Assembly (NCBI RefSeq): GCF_013618625.1
Contig: NZ_JABRWO010000005.1
Location: 1 to 64,000, forward strand
Reading direction: 5' to 3'
Source: Bremerella alba
GTDB lineage: Bacteria; Planctomycetota; Planctomycetia; Pirellulales; Pirellulaceae
DNA: 64,000 bases
Part shown: piece after piece, positions 8,306 to 16,926 of the stretch
Layout of the letters: every line of letters starts with the position of its first letter
Position numbering within the stretch: the first letter of the stretch is position 1
Program-made: the position numbers and the translations under genes
Notes under the pieces: model-generated
Told to the model about the DNA's origin: nothing
What the model saw: only the letters and a program-made list of their open reading frames with translations
Database searches by the model: none

Positions 8306-11300
8306 TTGGCCAGCCCTTCCAAGGCAATCCCATGCAGCGTGCCATCGTACCCGTGAACCCATAGTTGGCCATCGAAGTACGATAAGCCATCGACGAGTGG
8401 CTCTCCGACATCGAATTCCGTCACTAATTCTCCGGTGGCTTCATCAATCAACCACACTTGCCCCTGGGTAAAGGAGAGGGCGAGCATGTTATTCACTGCG
8501 ACCGGACCACAGGCAATCGTTTGAACTTCAAGAGGACATTTCCAGGCGACCGAGAAATCGTCCCGAATCGCGATCAACCCATCTTCGGTGGTCGCGCAGT
8601 AAACACGGCCACTTACGGATTGAGGAGGCAGGACAACATCACCAGAAACAACGATGGGCTCTTGCTCTGCCAGTTCCGGCAATTGAAATAGACGCAACAC
8701 GTCCTGCTCGGCTTGGTTGCTGACTCCTACAAGCATGAGACCAGCGACCGCCAACTGGCCTGACAATGCCTCGGTCAGCTTGACCTGATCCAGAGCGGTC
8801 AGATGGGGCTCTGGACTAGTCTCCACTGCCAGGCGGAAGAGTCGCGAGCGTTGATCGCTCACAATCACTGATGGCGTCGAACCACCGACAACCGCTGGAT
8901 ACGACCAATCAATTGTTTCGCCGAAAGCCAGTTCCGGCTGATAAGGTTGAACATCAGCGGCCCCCGACTTGGCATCAACTACCAGGATTTGCCCAATCTT
9001 GGTTGGGACCAAGACGTAATCATTCCATACACGCGGCCGAGTTGACCTGGCAGTCGCCGGAATCTCCCAGGCAACCACACGCGAGACCACTTTGCCGCCA
9101 CGCGTGCCGACCACCAAGGAACGATTTTCTTCATCAGGGGGAAAGAATACATGGTTGGAGTCATCCAACTTTTCACCGCTACTGAAATGATATGGCTTGG
9201 TCGTGACATCCAGCTTGGACTGCGGCTGGTCCAGCACCTGAGCACTCCCCATACCAAGCTTAGGAAGCGGATAAACGGCACCGCGCGAGGTGACCACCAA
9301 CGGTGCCCCTGCTTCTTTAAGCGTAAACGCCTGACCGACGGTTGGGGTACCGATGGTCGTTTGCCAGATATCTTCCAGCTTGTTGGCCTGAATGCGTTGG
9401 GCTTCGATCACAAAACCATCGGCCCCTGCGTTTCGTCGTGCGTGAATAATTTTGTCGCCGCGAATAAGAGGATTGGAAACGAACGTATCCCCATCGTGAT
9501 CGACCATCTTCCGCACAACCGAACCACGCGAAAGCTGCATCACGTATCGCGTCATACGACGATCACAAACCCATAGATCTCCGCGACTAACCGCAGCATA
9601 CCCGAGGATCGGTTCAGAACTGTCGGCTTTGGTCGCGGCAACCAGGCGTACCGGCACATCCTTGGCCGCGGTATTGACTTCGTAGACCAGTACCTCACCT
9701 CGATCGTTCGTAGCCACTACGCGAGAATCGGCGATGATCGGCGTCACCAGCACTTGACCAGCTTGCCGGACGACATCTTGCGTGAGTTTGGCGCTGCCTC
9801 CACTTGCATCGACGCTATAAAGATGCAGAAAGCTATACTCAAGCCCGGCGTTCTCGAAGAGAAACAAATGCCTCAACGTACCGGTTGGTTCGACCGAAAT
9901 CGTTCCCACTTCGTGCCCAACCGGAATGACCTCGCCACATATCAGATTGTCTGGGGATAGAACATACACATTAGAATGCTCGGCCACCGCATAGACGCCG
10001 GCGACCTCTTCCAACATCCCCAGCGGGGCGGAGATCTCTTGCGGTAGTTGAACCGCGGCGATTACTTCTCCTGTCTCGCGGGCGATCTTCCATACCTTCC
10101 CACTACGCTCCGCTACGATTACCGAGTTTTCGAACACCTTAGGGCGGAACAAGTGGCTATCAAATTTCTGCCGCCAGAGAACCTCTCCGGTTCGTTGATC
10201 GATCGCTAGAAGCTGGTTCTCTCGCGTGTCGATCAGGGCGGCGACCGATCTTTCGTTATCGGTTACCCAAGAGACTGCTTGGGCATTTTCGTCGATGCCC
10301 ACGTATCGACGCCACAAGAGCTTGCCAGAGTCGACCTCGATCGCATAGGCCGTCCCATCCAGGCGAAAGACTGCCGTCTCGCTACCTGCAGATGCCGGTA
10401 AGACAGGCTCGCGTTGTACCAGGGTTACCTCCGACAGCAGTTTCATACCGCTTTCGTCATCGGTGATAGGGGCCGGAAAATTATCCAGCGGAATAACTTG
10501 GTCGACTAATTTCGTGGCAGCCTCCGATACGGCTAGGCTCAAGCGTTCGTCGGCGCGAAGTCCCGGATAAGCGTCTACCAGCGATCGTCGCAGTTGATAC
10601 ACTTCCTGAAATTTCCCCTCGGCCGTGCTTAGTTGAATCTTGGCGAGGGTCTCATTTTTGGCTTGATCACGATCGATCTCGCGTCGAACACGGACCAGGC
10701 TCATCTCGATCGTTTCGATCCGCGACTGCTGGGCTTCACGAAGCGAGGTAGGAAGGTAGGTTGGGTCGTTGACCAACTCCATCGCTGCACTTGCCAAATC
10801 GGACTGACGCTGCTTTTCTTCGACGCTTCCAGACTGTTGAGCACGCGCGGTCAGACCAGAAGCTATCTCTGGAAGAATGGTCGCCAATTCGGGCCGAGCC
10901 TGATCAAACGCTGGAGATTCGTCAATCTCTGGCAAATATTCCTGCGTTGTTTGCAGGGCCATTTCCCAGTCGCTACCACCTTCTACCATGTTCCACAGAA
11001 CGGCCATAGCCAGCCGAACCTCGGCCAGCGGAGTGCTGGGATGATCGGGAAAGCGTCGAATGAACTTGTCGTACTCGGTACCAGCTTGGACGTACGATCC
11101 GCTTCGGTAACTTTTCTCAGCAGCCTGAAACATGTCGTCGCCGCTGTCAAATGCAAGCCAGAAATACAGCAAGCCGCCCACCAAGACCAACAGGATGAGA
11201 CTCCCACCGCCAAACAATAGCAGCGGCGAGTCCCAAGGATTGGCCCGGCTTGTCTTCTTTTTATGGGCCGACGCATTGCCCTTGCTGCCGGTTGCGAAGG

Positions 11301-11709
11301 GATCGGATTCATCGATTTCGCTAGAAAATCCGTCCACGCCTCCCAGTCCCAGTGGATCGTCCGCGCCAGCATCTTCGTCGCTGGGCATGCCATCCAACGC
11401 GACCAGATCATCGGCCTCTGGCTCGACGATTTCTTCCTTGACCGGGGCTGCGTTCACCCACTTTTGCTGTGCTCGACGTCGACTTTCACTGACCGGAGCC
11501 GTTTCGGCCGTCACGCCAGAACGCGCTTCCGCGAGTAGCCTTTTCGCCTGGTATTTTGTCAGCCGTTGTCGATCAATTAAGAAACCCACCAATTCTTCGA
11601 TCGAGACATCTAGTTGCCCACGATTCAATTGTCGACGAATGGCGGCGATTTGATTATCGGCCATATAGTCGTGGGCTTCGATCAGGTCGATGAAATCCGA
11701 AATGTTCAT
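8302..11709 (-). CDS. Transmembrane TPR / PQQ-like beta-propeller protein with kinase-type N-terminal module
   Basis: A 1135-residue protein. Residues 1-65 form a helical module ending in RLTKYQAKRLLAEA, the same kind seen in the kinase at 2971. An acidic linker leads to one transmembrane helix (about 162-187). TPR-like helices follow (AEKSYRSGSYVQAGTEYDKF). From about residue 400 onward there are many PQQ/Pyrrolo-quinoline-like blades, such as GKLLWRRYVG, TGEVLWRQKF and ATGELVTEFDVG. Predicted topology is N-terminus in the cytosol and propeller in the periplasm. No PQQ enzyme motif is evident, so a binding or scaffolding role is more likely. It is the central and largest gene of the operon, downstream of the ExbD genes. 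Confidence 0.75.
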   Translation of the reverse strand: MNISDFIDLIEAHDYMADNQIAAIRRQLNRGQLDVSIEELVGFLIDRQRLTKYQAKRLLAEARSGVTAETAPVSESRRRAQQKWVNAAPVKEEIVEPEADDLVALDGMPSDEDAGADDPLGLGGVDGFSSEIDESDPFATGSKGNASAHKKKTSRANPWDSPLLLFGGGSLILLVLVGGLLYFWLAFDSGDDMFQAAEKSYRSGSYVQAGTEYDKFIRRFPDHPSTPLAEVRLAMAVLWNMVEGGSDWEMALQTTQEYLPEIDESPAFDQARPELATILPEIASGLTARAQQSGSVEEKQRQSDLASAAMELVNDPTYLPTSLREAQQSRIETIEMSLVRVRREIDRDQAKNETLAKIQLSTAEGKFQEVYQLRRSLVDAYPGLRADERLSLAVSEAATKLVDQVIPLDNFPAPITDDESGMKLLSEVTLVQREPVLPASAGSETAVFRLDGTAYAIEVDSGKLLWRRYVGIDENAQAVSWVTDNERSVAALIDTRENQLLAIDQRTGEVLWRQKFDSHLFRPKVFENSVIVAERSGKVWKIARETGEVIAAVQLPQEISAPLGMLEEVAGVYAVAEHSNVYVLSPDNLICGEVIPVGHEVGTISVEPTGTLRHLFLFENAGLEYSFLHLYSVDASGGSAKLTQDVVRQAGQVLVTPIIADSRVVATNDRGEVLVYEVNTAAKDVPVRLVAATKADSSEPILGYAAVSRGDLWVCDRRMTRYVMQLSRGSVVRKMVDHDGDTFVSNPLIRGDKIIHARRNAGADGFVIEAQRIQANKLEDIWQTTIGTPTVGQAFTLKEAGAPLVVTSRGAVYPLPKLGMGSAQVLDQPQSKLDVTTKPYHFSSGEKLDDSNHVFFPPDEENRSLVVGTRGGKVVSRVVAWEIPATARSTRPRVWNDYVLVPTKIGQILVVDAKSGAADVQPYQPELAFGETIDWSYPAVVGGSTPSVIVSDQRSRLFRLAVETSPEPHLTALDQVKLTEALSGQLAVAGLMLVGVSNQAEQDVLRLFQLPELAEQEPIVVSGDVVLPPQSVSGRVYCATTEDGLIAIRDDFSVAWKCPLEVQTIACGPVAVNNMLALSFTQGQVWLIDEATGELVTEFDVGEPLVDGLSYFDGQLWVHGYDGTLHGIALEGLAK

Positions 11710-11768
11710 CGTGGCTTATTTCTCTGCTAGTGAACGAATCAGTTGGATCTAGGCTGGTTACCGAGTTG

Positions 11769-12476
11769 TCATAAATCTTCCTCGGTCGACATTAACCGAA
11801 TTGAATCGACGCCGGCATCCGCTCCTGCATCGAGTGCGGATATCACTTTCTCGTGCCAGGCTTCGACATGGGCAATCACCAAAAGTGTTCGCGGTGGCTG
11901 GGCCGGGTTTGATGCTCGAGCTTCGCGGATCTGACGATAAAGCTCTTGCTCGCTCGGTGCTTCCCGTTCCTGGTCCCACGCCGCGCAGCCAACGTAGTAA
12001 GTGTTGAATGAATCGATCCGGACCAGAATATTGTCCGGATCATCCTCCGGATCTTCTTGCTGCTGCGAGACCGCACTAGGAGCGTTGTCTTTCGGAGCAG
12101 GCACTTCCATCGACTTTTGAACCTGGAACGAGGCCGTTACCATGAAAAAGATCAGCAGCAGGAAGGTCACATCGACCATCGGCGTAAGATCCAGTTCCCC
12201 GTCCGCTCCTTCGCGATGCATCGAAAACTTGACGGGCTGTTCCTGAGCAACCACATTTTCAGACTCGCGCGGCTTGGGCTGAGGTTGAACCACATCTTCC
12301 GCGGTCAACTCCAAAAACTCTTCTTCATCGTGCGAATCACTCAGACGTGCTGGCTTGGGAATCTCCAACCGCGTATCGCAGTTCGAGCAATACGTTGTCC
12401 CGCCAATCATGTCGACACTAGCCGACAGAAGGTCGCTACAGGCAGGACATCGAAATCGGAAAACGCCAGTGCTCAC
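11769..12476 (-). CDS. ExbD/TolR-like protein with N-terminal zinc ribbon
   Basis: A 235-residue protein. The cytosolic N-terminus has two CxxC knuckles, CPAC (10-13) and CSNC (30-33), spaced like a zinc ribbon. An acidic linker (about 45-90) leads to LDLTPMVDVTFLLLIFF with the conserved ExbD/TolR aspartate (Asp102), then a periplasmic domain of about 115 residues. ExbD-type proteins form the proton-driven motor with ExbB. The start is GTG, overlapping the upstream ExbD stop (GTGA, 12473-12476), so the two ExbD copies are translationally coupled. The zinc ribbon fusion is not part of classical ExbD. Confidence 0.85.
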   Translation of the reverse strand: MSTGVFRFRCPACSDLLSASVDMIGGTTYCSNCDTRLEIPKPARLSDSHDEEEFLELTAEDVVQPQPKPRESENVVAQEQPVKFSMHREGADGELDLTPMVDVTFLLLIFFMVTASFQVQKSMEVPAPKDNAPSAVSQQQEDPEDDPDNILVRIDSFNTYYVGCAAWDQEREAPSEQELYRQIREARASNPAQPPRTLLVIAHVEAWHEKVISALDAGADAGVDSIRLMSTEEDL

Positions 12477-12985
12477 GGTTTTTCCTGCACCCCTAAATAA
12501 AGACGTTCGACGGCGTCGACTACACCGCTGCGCGTAGCGGCTAGTGCCACACGTGCGACTTCTCCGGAAGGGACTTTGCCATCGGCTTTAATAAGTAATT
12601 GCCGCTTGGGCATTCCATTTCCGGCAGTTCCGGCAAAGCTTTGTTCGATATAGTCGGCGATTTCTTCTTCCTGTCGATTCAGGTCGTTCTCTTCCGCTTT
12701 GGCTTCTGGCGTGATTCCGTCGGCCAAATATACAACCGCTCGACCTTCTGCTTCGCTGGCCGTCATCGTGATGACCGCCGAGTCGGTCGAAGAGACCGTC
12801 GTGCCGTGCTTCGCTTGCGGCATGTCTGCCGCCGTTTGCTGCTGCAAATTGGAAGTCACGATGAAGAAAATCAATAGCAAGAAAGTAATATCGATCATCG
12901 GAGTGATGTCGAGATCCGCTTCCTGCGGCCTTTTGCGGGCCGGCATGATCTCGCCTTCTTCGAGTTCAATCAGTTCGTCAGACAT
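12473..12985 (-). CDS. exbD: ExbD/TolR-family biopolymer transport protein
   Basis: A 170-residue ExbD/TolR protein: short cytosolic N-terminus, a single transmembrane helix in LDITPMIDITFLLLIFFIV with the proton-relay Asp32, and a periplasmic domain of about 120 residues. Proteins of this family couple the proton motive force, through ExbB, to movement of a periplasmic partner. It lies 16 bases after the ExbB stop and overlaps the second ExbD by 4 bases. The periplasmic domain contains RQLLIKADGKVPSGEV, matching the usual ExbD V.l.aD..v.yg.v pattern. Confidence 0.9.
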   Translation of the reverse strand: MSDELIELEEGEIMPARKRPQEADLDITPMIDITFLLLIFFIVTSNLQQQTAADMPQAKHGTTVSSTDSAVITMTASEAEGRAVVYLADGITPEAKAEENDLNRQEEEIADYIEQSFAGTAGNGMPKRQLLIKADGKVPSGEVARVALAATRSGVVDAVERLYLGVQEKP

Positions 12986-13001
12986 GATCGTCTTTCGCTT
13001 G

Positions 13002-13685
13002 TTATTTCGAAGAACGTACCGGTTGAATTTCTTCCAACTCGCTCATTGCTTCCGTGGCAATCGCTTCTCGTAGACTGCTCATGAAGCGTGTCAGCCCGAC
13101 AGCGACGAGGTCTTCCATCTTGCGAATTCGGATATTCACACTGTTCAAGCAAAATGTCAGCGGAATCGCGATCACCAGCCCTAACGCAGTCGTAATCAAA
13201 GCCAAACTAATATCACTGGCCATCGCTCCCGCATCGACCTTTTCGGCGGCTGCCAGCTTGGCGAAGGCCCCCATCATCCCAGTCACCGTGCCCAACAGTC
13301 CCACCATCGGCGCTCCCTTAATCACGGTGTTGACCCAGCTAATGCGATGATCGAGATCCGCTAAGACGTCGCGTTGAAAGCGTTCGACGACGAGCTGCTT
13401 GACCTGCGAGTAGCCAATCTCGCGGTTCTCGATGGCCAGGTAAGCAAGTTGGGGCAGGGCACGCGGATCTGATTCGCAGATCTCACTCGCTTCCTCAAAG
13501 TCGCCACGTTCGAGCGGTTCTTCCACCGCATCTAGAAACGCGTCCTGCTGGGCTTCGTTGCGAAATCGTTTTTGTGCGACGCGGGCCCAAATCATAGTAA
13601 CGCAGTACATGCCCCATAAAGCAATCAGGGCTAGTGCTCCGTACATCGACGTCGCGAAGATTTGAGTCAGTCCAGTTATGTCCAT
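13002..13685 (-). CDS. exbB: MotA/TolQ/ExbB proton channel family protein
   Basis: A 227-residue protein with a first transmembrane helix (ALALIALWGMYCVTMIWA), a cytosolic loop of about 95 residues, and two C-terminal helices (GAPMVGLLGTVTGMMGAFAKL and SLALITTALGLVIAIPLTF). The GLLGTVTGMMGAF segment is the family hallmark. It is the motor stator-type subunit that works with the two ExbD proteins encoded immediately downstream. The start is ATG at 13685; an upstream TTG at 13691 is less likely. Confidence 0.92.
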   Translation of the reverse strand: MDITGLTQIFATSMYGALALIALWGMYCVTMIWARVAQKRFRNEAQQDAFLDAVEEPLERGDFEEASEICESDPRALPQLAYLAIENREIGYSQVKQLVVERFQRDVLADLDHRISWVNTVIKGAPMVGLLGTVTGMMGAFAKLAAAEKVDAGAMASDISLALITTALGLVIAIPLTFCLNSVNIRIRKMEDLVAVGLTRFMSSLREAIATEAMSELEEIQPVRSSK

Positions 13686-13712
13686 ATTCAATTCCGCTGA
13701 TATCGCTTTGGG

Positions 13713-14603
13713 CTATCTTGTATATCGTTGTAACTGTCGCATGACGTAAAATTCGTAACCATCGGAAGTCGGCCGGATACCGAACACCGTCTTCTGAATC
13801 GATTGCAAAGGGCGATCCCCCATGTATTGCTGCTCGACGAAGGCCAGCAAATTTTCTGTATCGGGGGGATAGAACTGCATCGGAATTCGGCCCTGCGATT
13901 TGACGCCTGCTCGCTTTAGCAAGTCCAAGTCAGCTTCGCGGAGCGAGCCTGATTTCCAGGTAAAGTAGAGCCGATCTTCCTGCTTGCCAGAGGCTGATCG
14001 TTGCTTGGGCGTTCGGGCGGTGAACTGTGATGCGTAATCAATCGTTTGCACACCCCCTCCGGCCGTTCCCAGTTCAATGCCGAAGTGATCGAGTTGCTTG
14101 GCGTAGGTCGATAAGTCCGAGCCGGCATACTCGATCTGCCAACGTTCCCATCGAGGCACGATATCCGCGCCGTTTCCTTCTGGACCAAGCGGGCGACTAT
14201 CGCCTTGCCCGGTTCCTCCATCGGTCGACTGCGAGGTACCGTCAACATTCTCGAGTGCTGCTTGCTGCGATGTTACCGCGTCGGTGACGGCCTCGTAATT
14301 CGCCTCAATCTGTGGCTCTAGAACCTCTTCCAGTTCCTCCAGCCCAGGTGCTTCTAAATCTTGGGCGACCCCCATGGCGTGATTGCCGCGGCCAGGCGAA
14401 GGCTCGATGATCACTGGAATCGAAACATTGGTTTCCCAGTTCTGTGTCGTCAGATAGATGACGAATAAAACACAGACGCCAGCGCCGACGATAAACAACA
14501 CGGCCACCAACAATCCCGATACCTGATCGTACGCAGAAACCTTAGCCAGGCTGGCATGAACCGGCTTATGCTTGCTCGCGTTATGAGGTTTGATCGACGC
14601 CAT
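13713..14603 (-). CDS. Single-pass membrane protein in TonB position of the ExbB/ExbD operon
   Basis: A 296-residue protein with a cytosolic N-terminus of about 30 residues, one transmembrane helix (GLLVAVLFIVGAGVCVLFVIYL) and a large periplasmic part. That part contains an acidic stretch (APGLEELEEVLEPQIEA), a Gly/Ser/Thr-rich linker and a folded C-terminal domain of about 150 residues (from WERWQIEYAGSDLSTY on). The architecture and its place just upstream of ExbB are TonB-like, but no TonB C-terminal motif or proline-rich spacer is visible, so the name TonB is not justified. ATG 14603 is preferred over TTG 14615. Confidence 0.65.
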   Translation of the reverse strand: MASIKPHNASKHKPVHASLAKVSAYDQVSGLLVAVLFIVGAGVCVLFVIYLTTQNWETNVSIPVIIEPSPGRGNHAMGVAQDLEAPGLEELEEVLEPQIEANYEAVTDAVTSQQAALENVDGTSQSTDGGTGQGDSRPLGPEGNGADIVPRWERWQIEYAGSDLSTYAKQLDHFGIELGTAGGGVQTIDYASQFTARTPKQRSASGKQEDRLYFTWKSGSLREADLDLLKRAGVKSQGRIPMQFYPPDTENLLAFVEQQYMGDRPLQSIQKTVFGIRPTSDGYEFYVMRQLQRYTR

Positions 14604-14652
14604 GGGCCCTGGCAAGTAACTCGGAAAGGGTAAGGCTCTAACGGAAGTTCAG

Positions 14653-16278
14653 CTATTCAACGAACCGGGCATCAGGACGGAGCGAGCGATACCACTCTTT
14701 CCATTTCTTGATGGCCGATTCACGCTGAGGAGGAGTTGGGTTCATAGGCATCTCAAAGCCATCGATTTTGCGACTAATAAAACGCAAGGTGTCGCGGGCC
14801 TGGACAGCAATTCGAGGATCAGGATCAGACAACGCGAAGATCAGATGCGGTACGCTCTCGAAATCCTTCGTGTCGCGAATGGCTCGGATCGCCATCAGTC
14901 GCGCAGCGTAACTTCCTTGGCGAAGCTTTCCTCGCACGGCTCGCAACGCGATTTCTCGCTCGGTACCGGCCAAGTTCATATCAAAGGTGACATCCGCATC
15001 GACCAGATCATCGAGCGATCCGTCGTCGGCTTTAAGCAGTTCCAGAAACCGATCTGTTTCAGGGACTTCCTTGACGTTGATAACCTTACCGTCACGAAGT
15101 TCGGCATCGGCCAAATCCTCAGGCAATCCACGACCACCAGCCAATAAACCGTTGTCGAAAGTTCGCACGTGCTTCTTGATTGTTTCCTGAGTGCCACGGA
15201 CGAGAAACAAAATGGCGAAGGCAGTCCCCACCGATCCGCCTTCATCGGATGCTTGTACCGCACCGCTGTCGTTTTGTTTCTTTTTGATGTACTCGTACCC
15301 GGCAGAGTACCATGTCGGATCAGGATCTGGCCGCCCCAAGTCCAGCTCTTGAAAGGCCTTGAACCGCTCCAATGCGTACAGGAAATAGAACGGCCAGCGT
15401 GTGCCGTCCACTTTGGCATTCTGATTCATCCACTGATTGCCAAGCTCTTTGACCGACTGAAGCGCCTTACGATCGACCAGACTGCGTGCCTTGGTCATCG
15501 ATGCGCGACGTGGGTCTTGCGTGACTTCGATAAACTCTGTCGGAAGATTATCGGTTGCCTTGCTTCGACGATTGCTCAGGTCGATCGCGTCGGCGGACAC
15601 GTACAAGGAACAAAGACCTGCCGTCGTCAAACTGGGGCGGACATCCGACTGATTGACGCGAGCCTTTCCTCGTGGCGAAACTTTGCCCTGGTAGCCAAAT
15701 CCTCCGGAAGGATCCTGCACCGACATAATGAAATTGGTCAGATTTGCGATGTTCTCTAGCGGTACTTCAAAACGATTTTCGTGAGCAAGCCATAAGCCCA
15801 ACGCAGCGTACTGGGTCATGGAGTTGTCGCCCGAGGGATTCTCGGCATAACCATATCCACCATGAGCACGTTGGTTCTTGATGAAGAAGGTAACGAGATT
15901 TTGAATCTCGCGGTTGTACTCGAAGGGATCTAGCTCGCACAGAAAGATGAGTGCCAATCCCGCATCGTAAACAACATCGTGTTTGTAGGTGGGTACCTGG
16001 CTGGCAAACTTCTTACAAGCGTCGACGGCACTAGTGATCTTGGGATGATCTTTCGGAGTGCCTGACTTCACCAGAGCCAAGGCAATGACGGACTTTCCAC
16101 CCACTCGAGAATGATTTCCCGAGGCAGCAAGGTACCCATTGGCCGCTTTCACTACCTTCTGGACTTCTGGCGAGTCTGGTGTCAGCGCACTAACAGGCTG
16201 AACCAACCCCATTACGAGCCCTAGAGCTACGAAGCGCCACACGAATACCGACCACGTTGGTTTCGTTCGTTGTGACAT
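14653..16278 (-). CDS. Exported terpenoid-cyclase-like alpha/alpha-toroid protein with C-terminal HEAT-like repeats
   Basis: About 541 residues. The longest frame starts at 16458, but its first 60 residues look non-coding; ATG 16278 begins a signal peptide (FVWRFVALGLVMGLVQPVSA). The body has repeats like those of prenyltransferase/squalene-cyclase toroids, for example VVKAANGYLAAS, GGYGYAENPSGDNSMTQYAALGLWL and DPSGGFGYQGK. The C-terminus has HEAT-like helices (RLMAIRAIRDTKDFESVPHL, ALSDPDPRIAVQARDTLRFI). No DxDD-type cyclase motif was seen, so a protein-binding role is as likely as catalysis. It is the first gene of the envelope operon. Confidence 0.7.
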   Translation of the reverse strand: MSQRTKPTWSVFVWRFVALGLVMGLVQPVSALTPDSPEVQKVVKAANGYLAASGNHSRVGGKSVIALALVKSGTPKDHPKITSAVDACKKFASQVPTYKHDVVYDAGLALIFLCELDPFEYNREIQNLVTFFIKNQRAHGGYGYAENPSGDNSMTQYAALGLWLAHENRFEVPLENIANLTNFIMSVQDPSGGFGYQGKVSPRGKARVNQSDVRPSLTTAGLCSLYVSADAIDLSNRRSKATDNLPTEFIEVTQDPRRASMTKARSLVDRKALQSVKELGNQWMNQNAKVDGTRWPFYFLYALERFKAFQELDLGRPDPDPTWYSAGYEYIKKKQNDSGAVQASDEGGSVGTAFAILFLVRGTQETIKKHVRTFDNGLLAGGRGLPEDLADAELRDGKVINVKEVPETDRFLELLKADDGSLDDLVDADVTFDMNLAGTEREIALRAVRGKLRQGSYAARLMAIRAIRDTKDFESVPHLIFALSDPDPRIAVQARDTLRFISRKIDGFEMPMNPTPPQRESAIKKWKEWYRSLRPDARFVE

Positions 16279-16690
16279 CCAATTGTTACTCTGTTCCTGA
16301 GATGAGTTGCGCGTAGGATCTCCTCCCAAAACCATTTGGCTGAGCGTACCACGTTCAAAACGACGGCTACTAATCAGAAAAGGCGAGAAGGGATGCCACG
16401 TGGGGAGATACCCCCTCTTAAGAGTCAACGTAGAGCGTACGTAACTCTTAAGCAGCAATGCTGTTAAAGCTAGAAATGTTGATTAGTCTTGTCAAGCAAT
16501 TGGACAAATTTCACGCTTACTACGTAGATCGAGGTAGTCGCCAAAGTGCCTGCAAATTCGGGCTAGTGGGGGACCATATCGGGCTCCTGGACGGAATATT
16601 AAGAATCACGCCCCAAAGATGAAGTCTTTGCGAACGCCAACCCAGGCGGCATCTGGTGGCCCTCAGAAGACAGCGGAGCCACTCCCCCAG
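16279..16690. other. Intergenic region upstream of the envelope operon
   Basis: About 410 bases between the toroid gene start and the tRNA-Phe promoter. No convincing gene or RNA was found. It should contain the promoter of the minus-strand operon, but no clear -35/-10 pair stood out to me. Confidence 0.4.
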
Positions 16691-16719
16691 TTGACAACAC
16701 TTGGCCTGATATCTAGACT
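16691..16719 (+). promoter_or_regulatory. Sigma-70-type promoter of tRNA-Phe
   Basis: A perfect -35 hexamer TTGACA (16691-16696), a 17-base spacer and TAGACT as -10 (16714-16719). The predicted start is near 16726, about 10 bases before the mature tRNA. Confidence 0.75.
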
Positions 16720-16736
16720 TAGCTCCTTCCAAACGA

Positions 16737-16809
16737 GGTCAGGTAGCTCAGTTGGTAGAGCAATGGACTGAAAATCCATGTGTCGCCGGTTCGATCCCGG
16801 CTCTGACCA
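16737..16809 (+). tRNA. tRNA-Phe (anticodon GAA)
   Basis: A 73-base cloverleaf. The acceptor stem GGTCAGG pairs with TCTGACC (one G-U). The D arm is GCTC/GAGC, the anticodon stem ATGGA/TCCAT holds loop CTGAAAA (anticodon GAA), and the T arm GCCGG/CCGGC holds TTCGATC. The discriminator is A. CCA is not encoded. The variable loop is GTGTC. Confidence 0.97.
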
Positions 16810-16847
16810 CTTCTCAGCATTTCCTTACGAAATGAAACTGAAACATA

Positions 16848-16885
16848 AAAAAGGCTCTCGGAATCGATGATTCCAAGAGCCTTTT
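16848..16885. terminator. Bidirectional terminator between tRNA-Phe and the HU gene
   Basis: AAAAGGCTCT...GGAATC pairs with GATTCC...AGAGCCTTTT around a GAT loop, with one mismatch in the stem. There is an A-run on one side and a T-run on the other, so it can serve the plus-strand tRNA and the minus-strand HU gene. Confidence 0.85.
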
Positions 16886-16926
16886 GCGTTTCTTGCGTTA
16901 ATCGCAAGTGGTAACAGCCTAATGAC

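Noticed and set aside
13713-14603. Calling the TonB-position protein tonB
   Set aside because: No TonB C-terminal motif or proline-rich spacer is visible.
16279-16458. 60-residue extension of the toroid protein
   Set aside because: No protein-like pattern; the signal peptide begins at ATG 16278.
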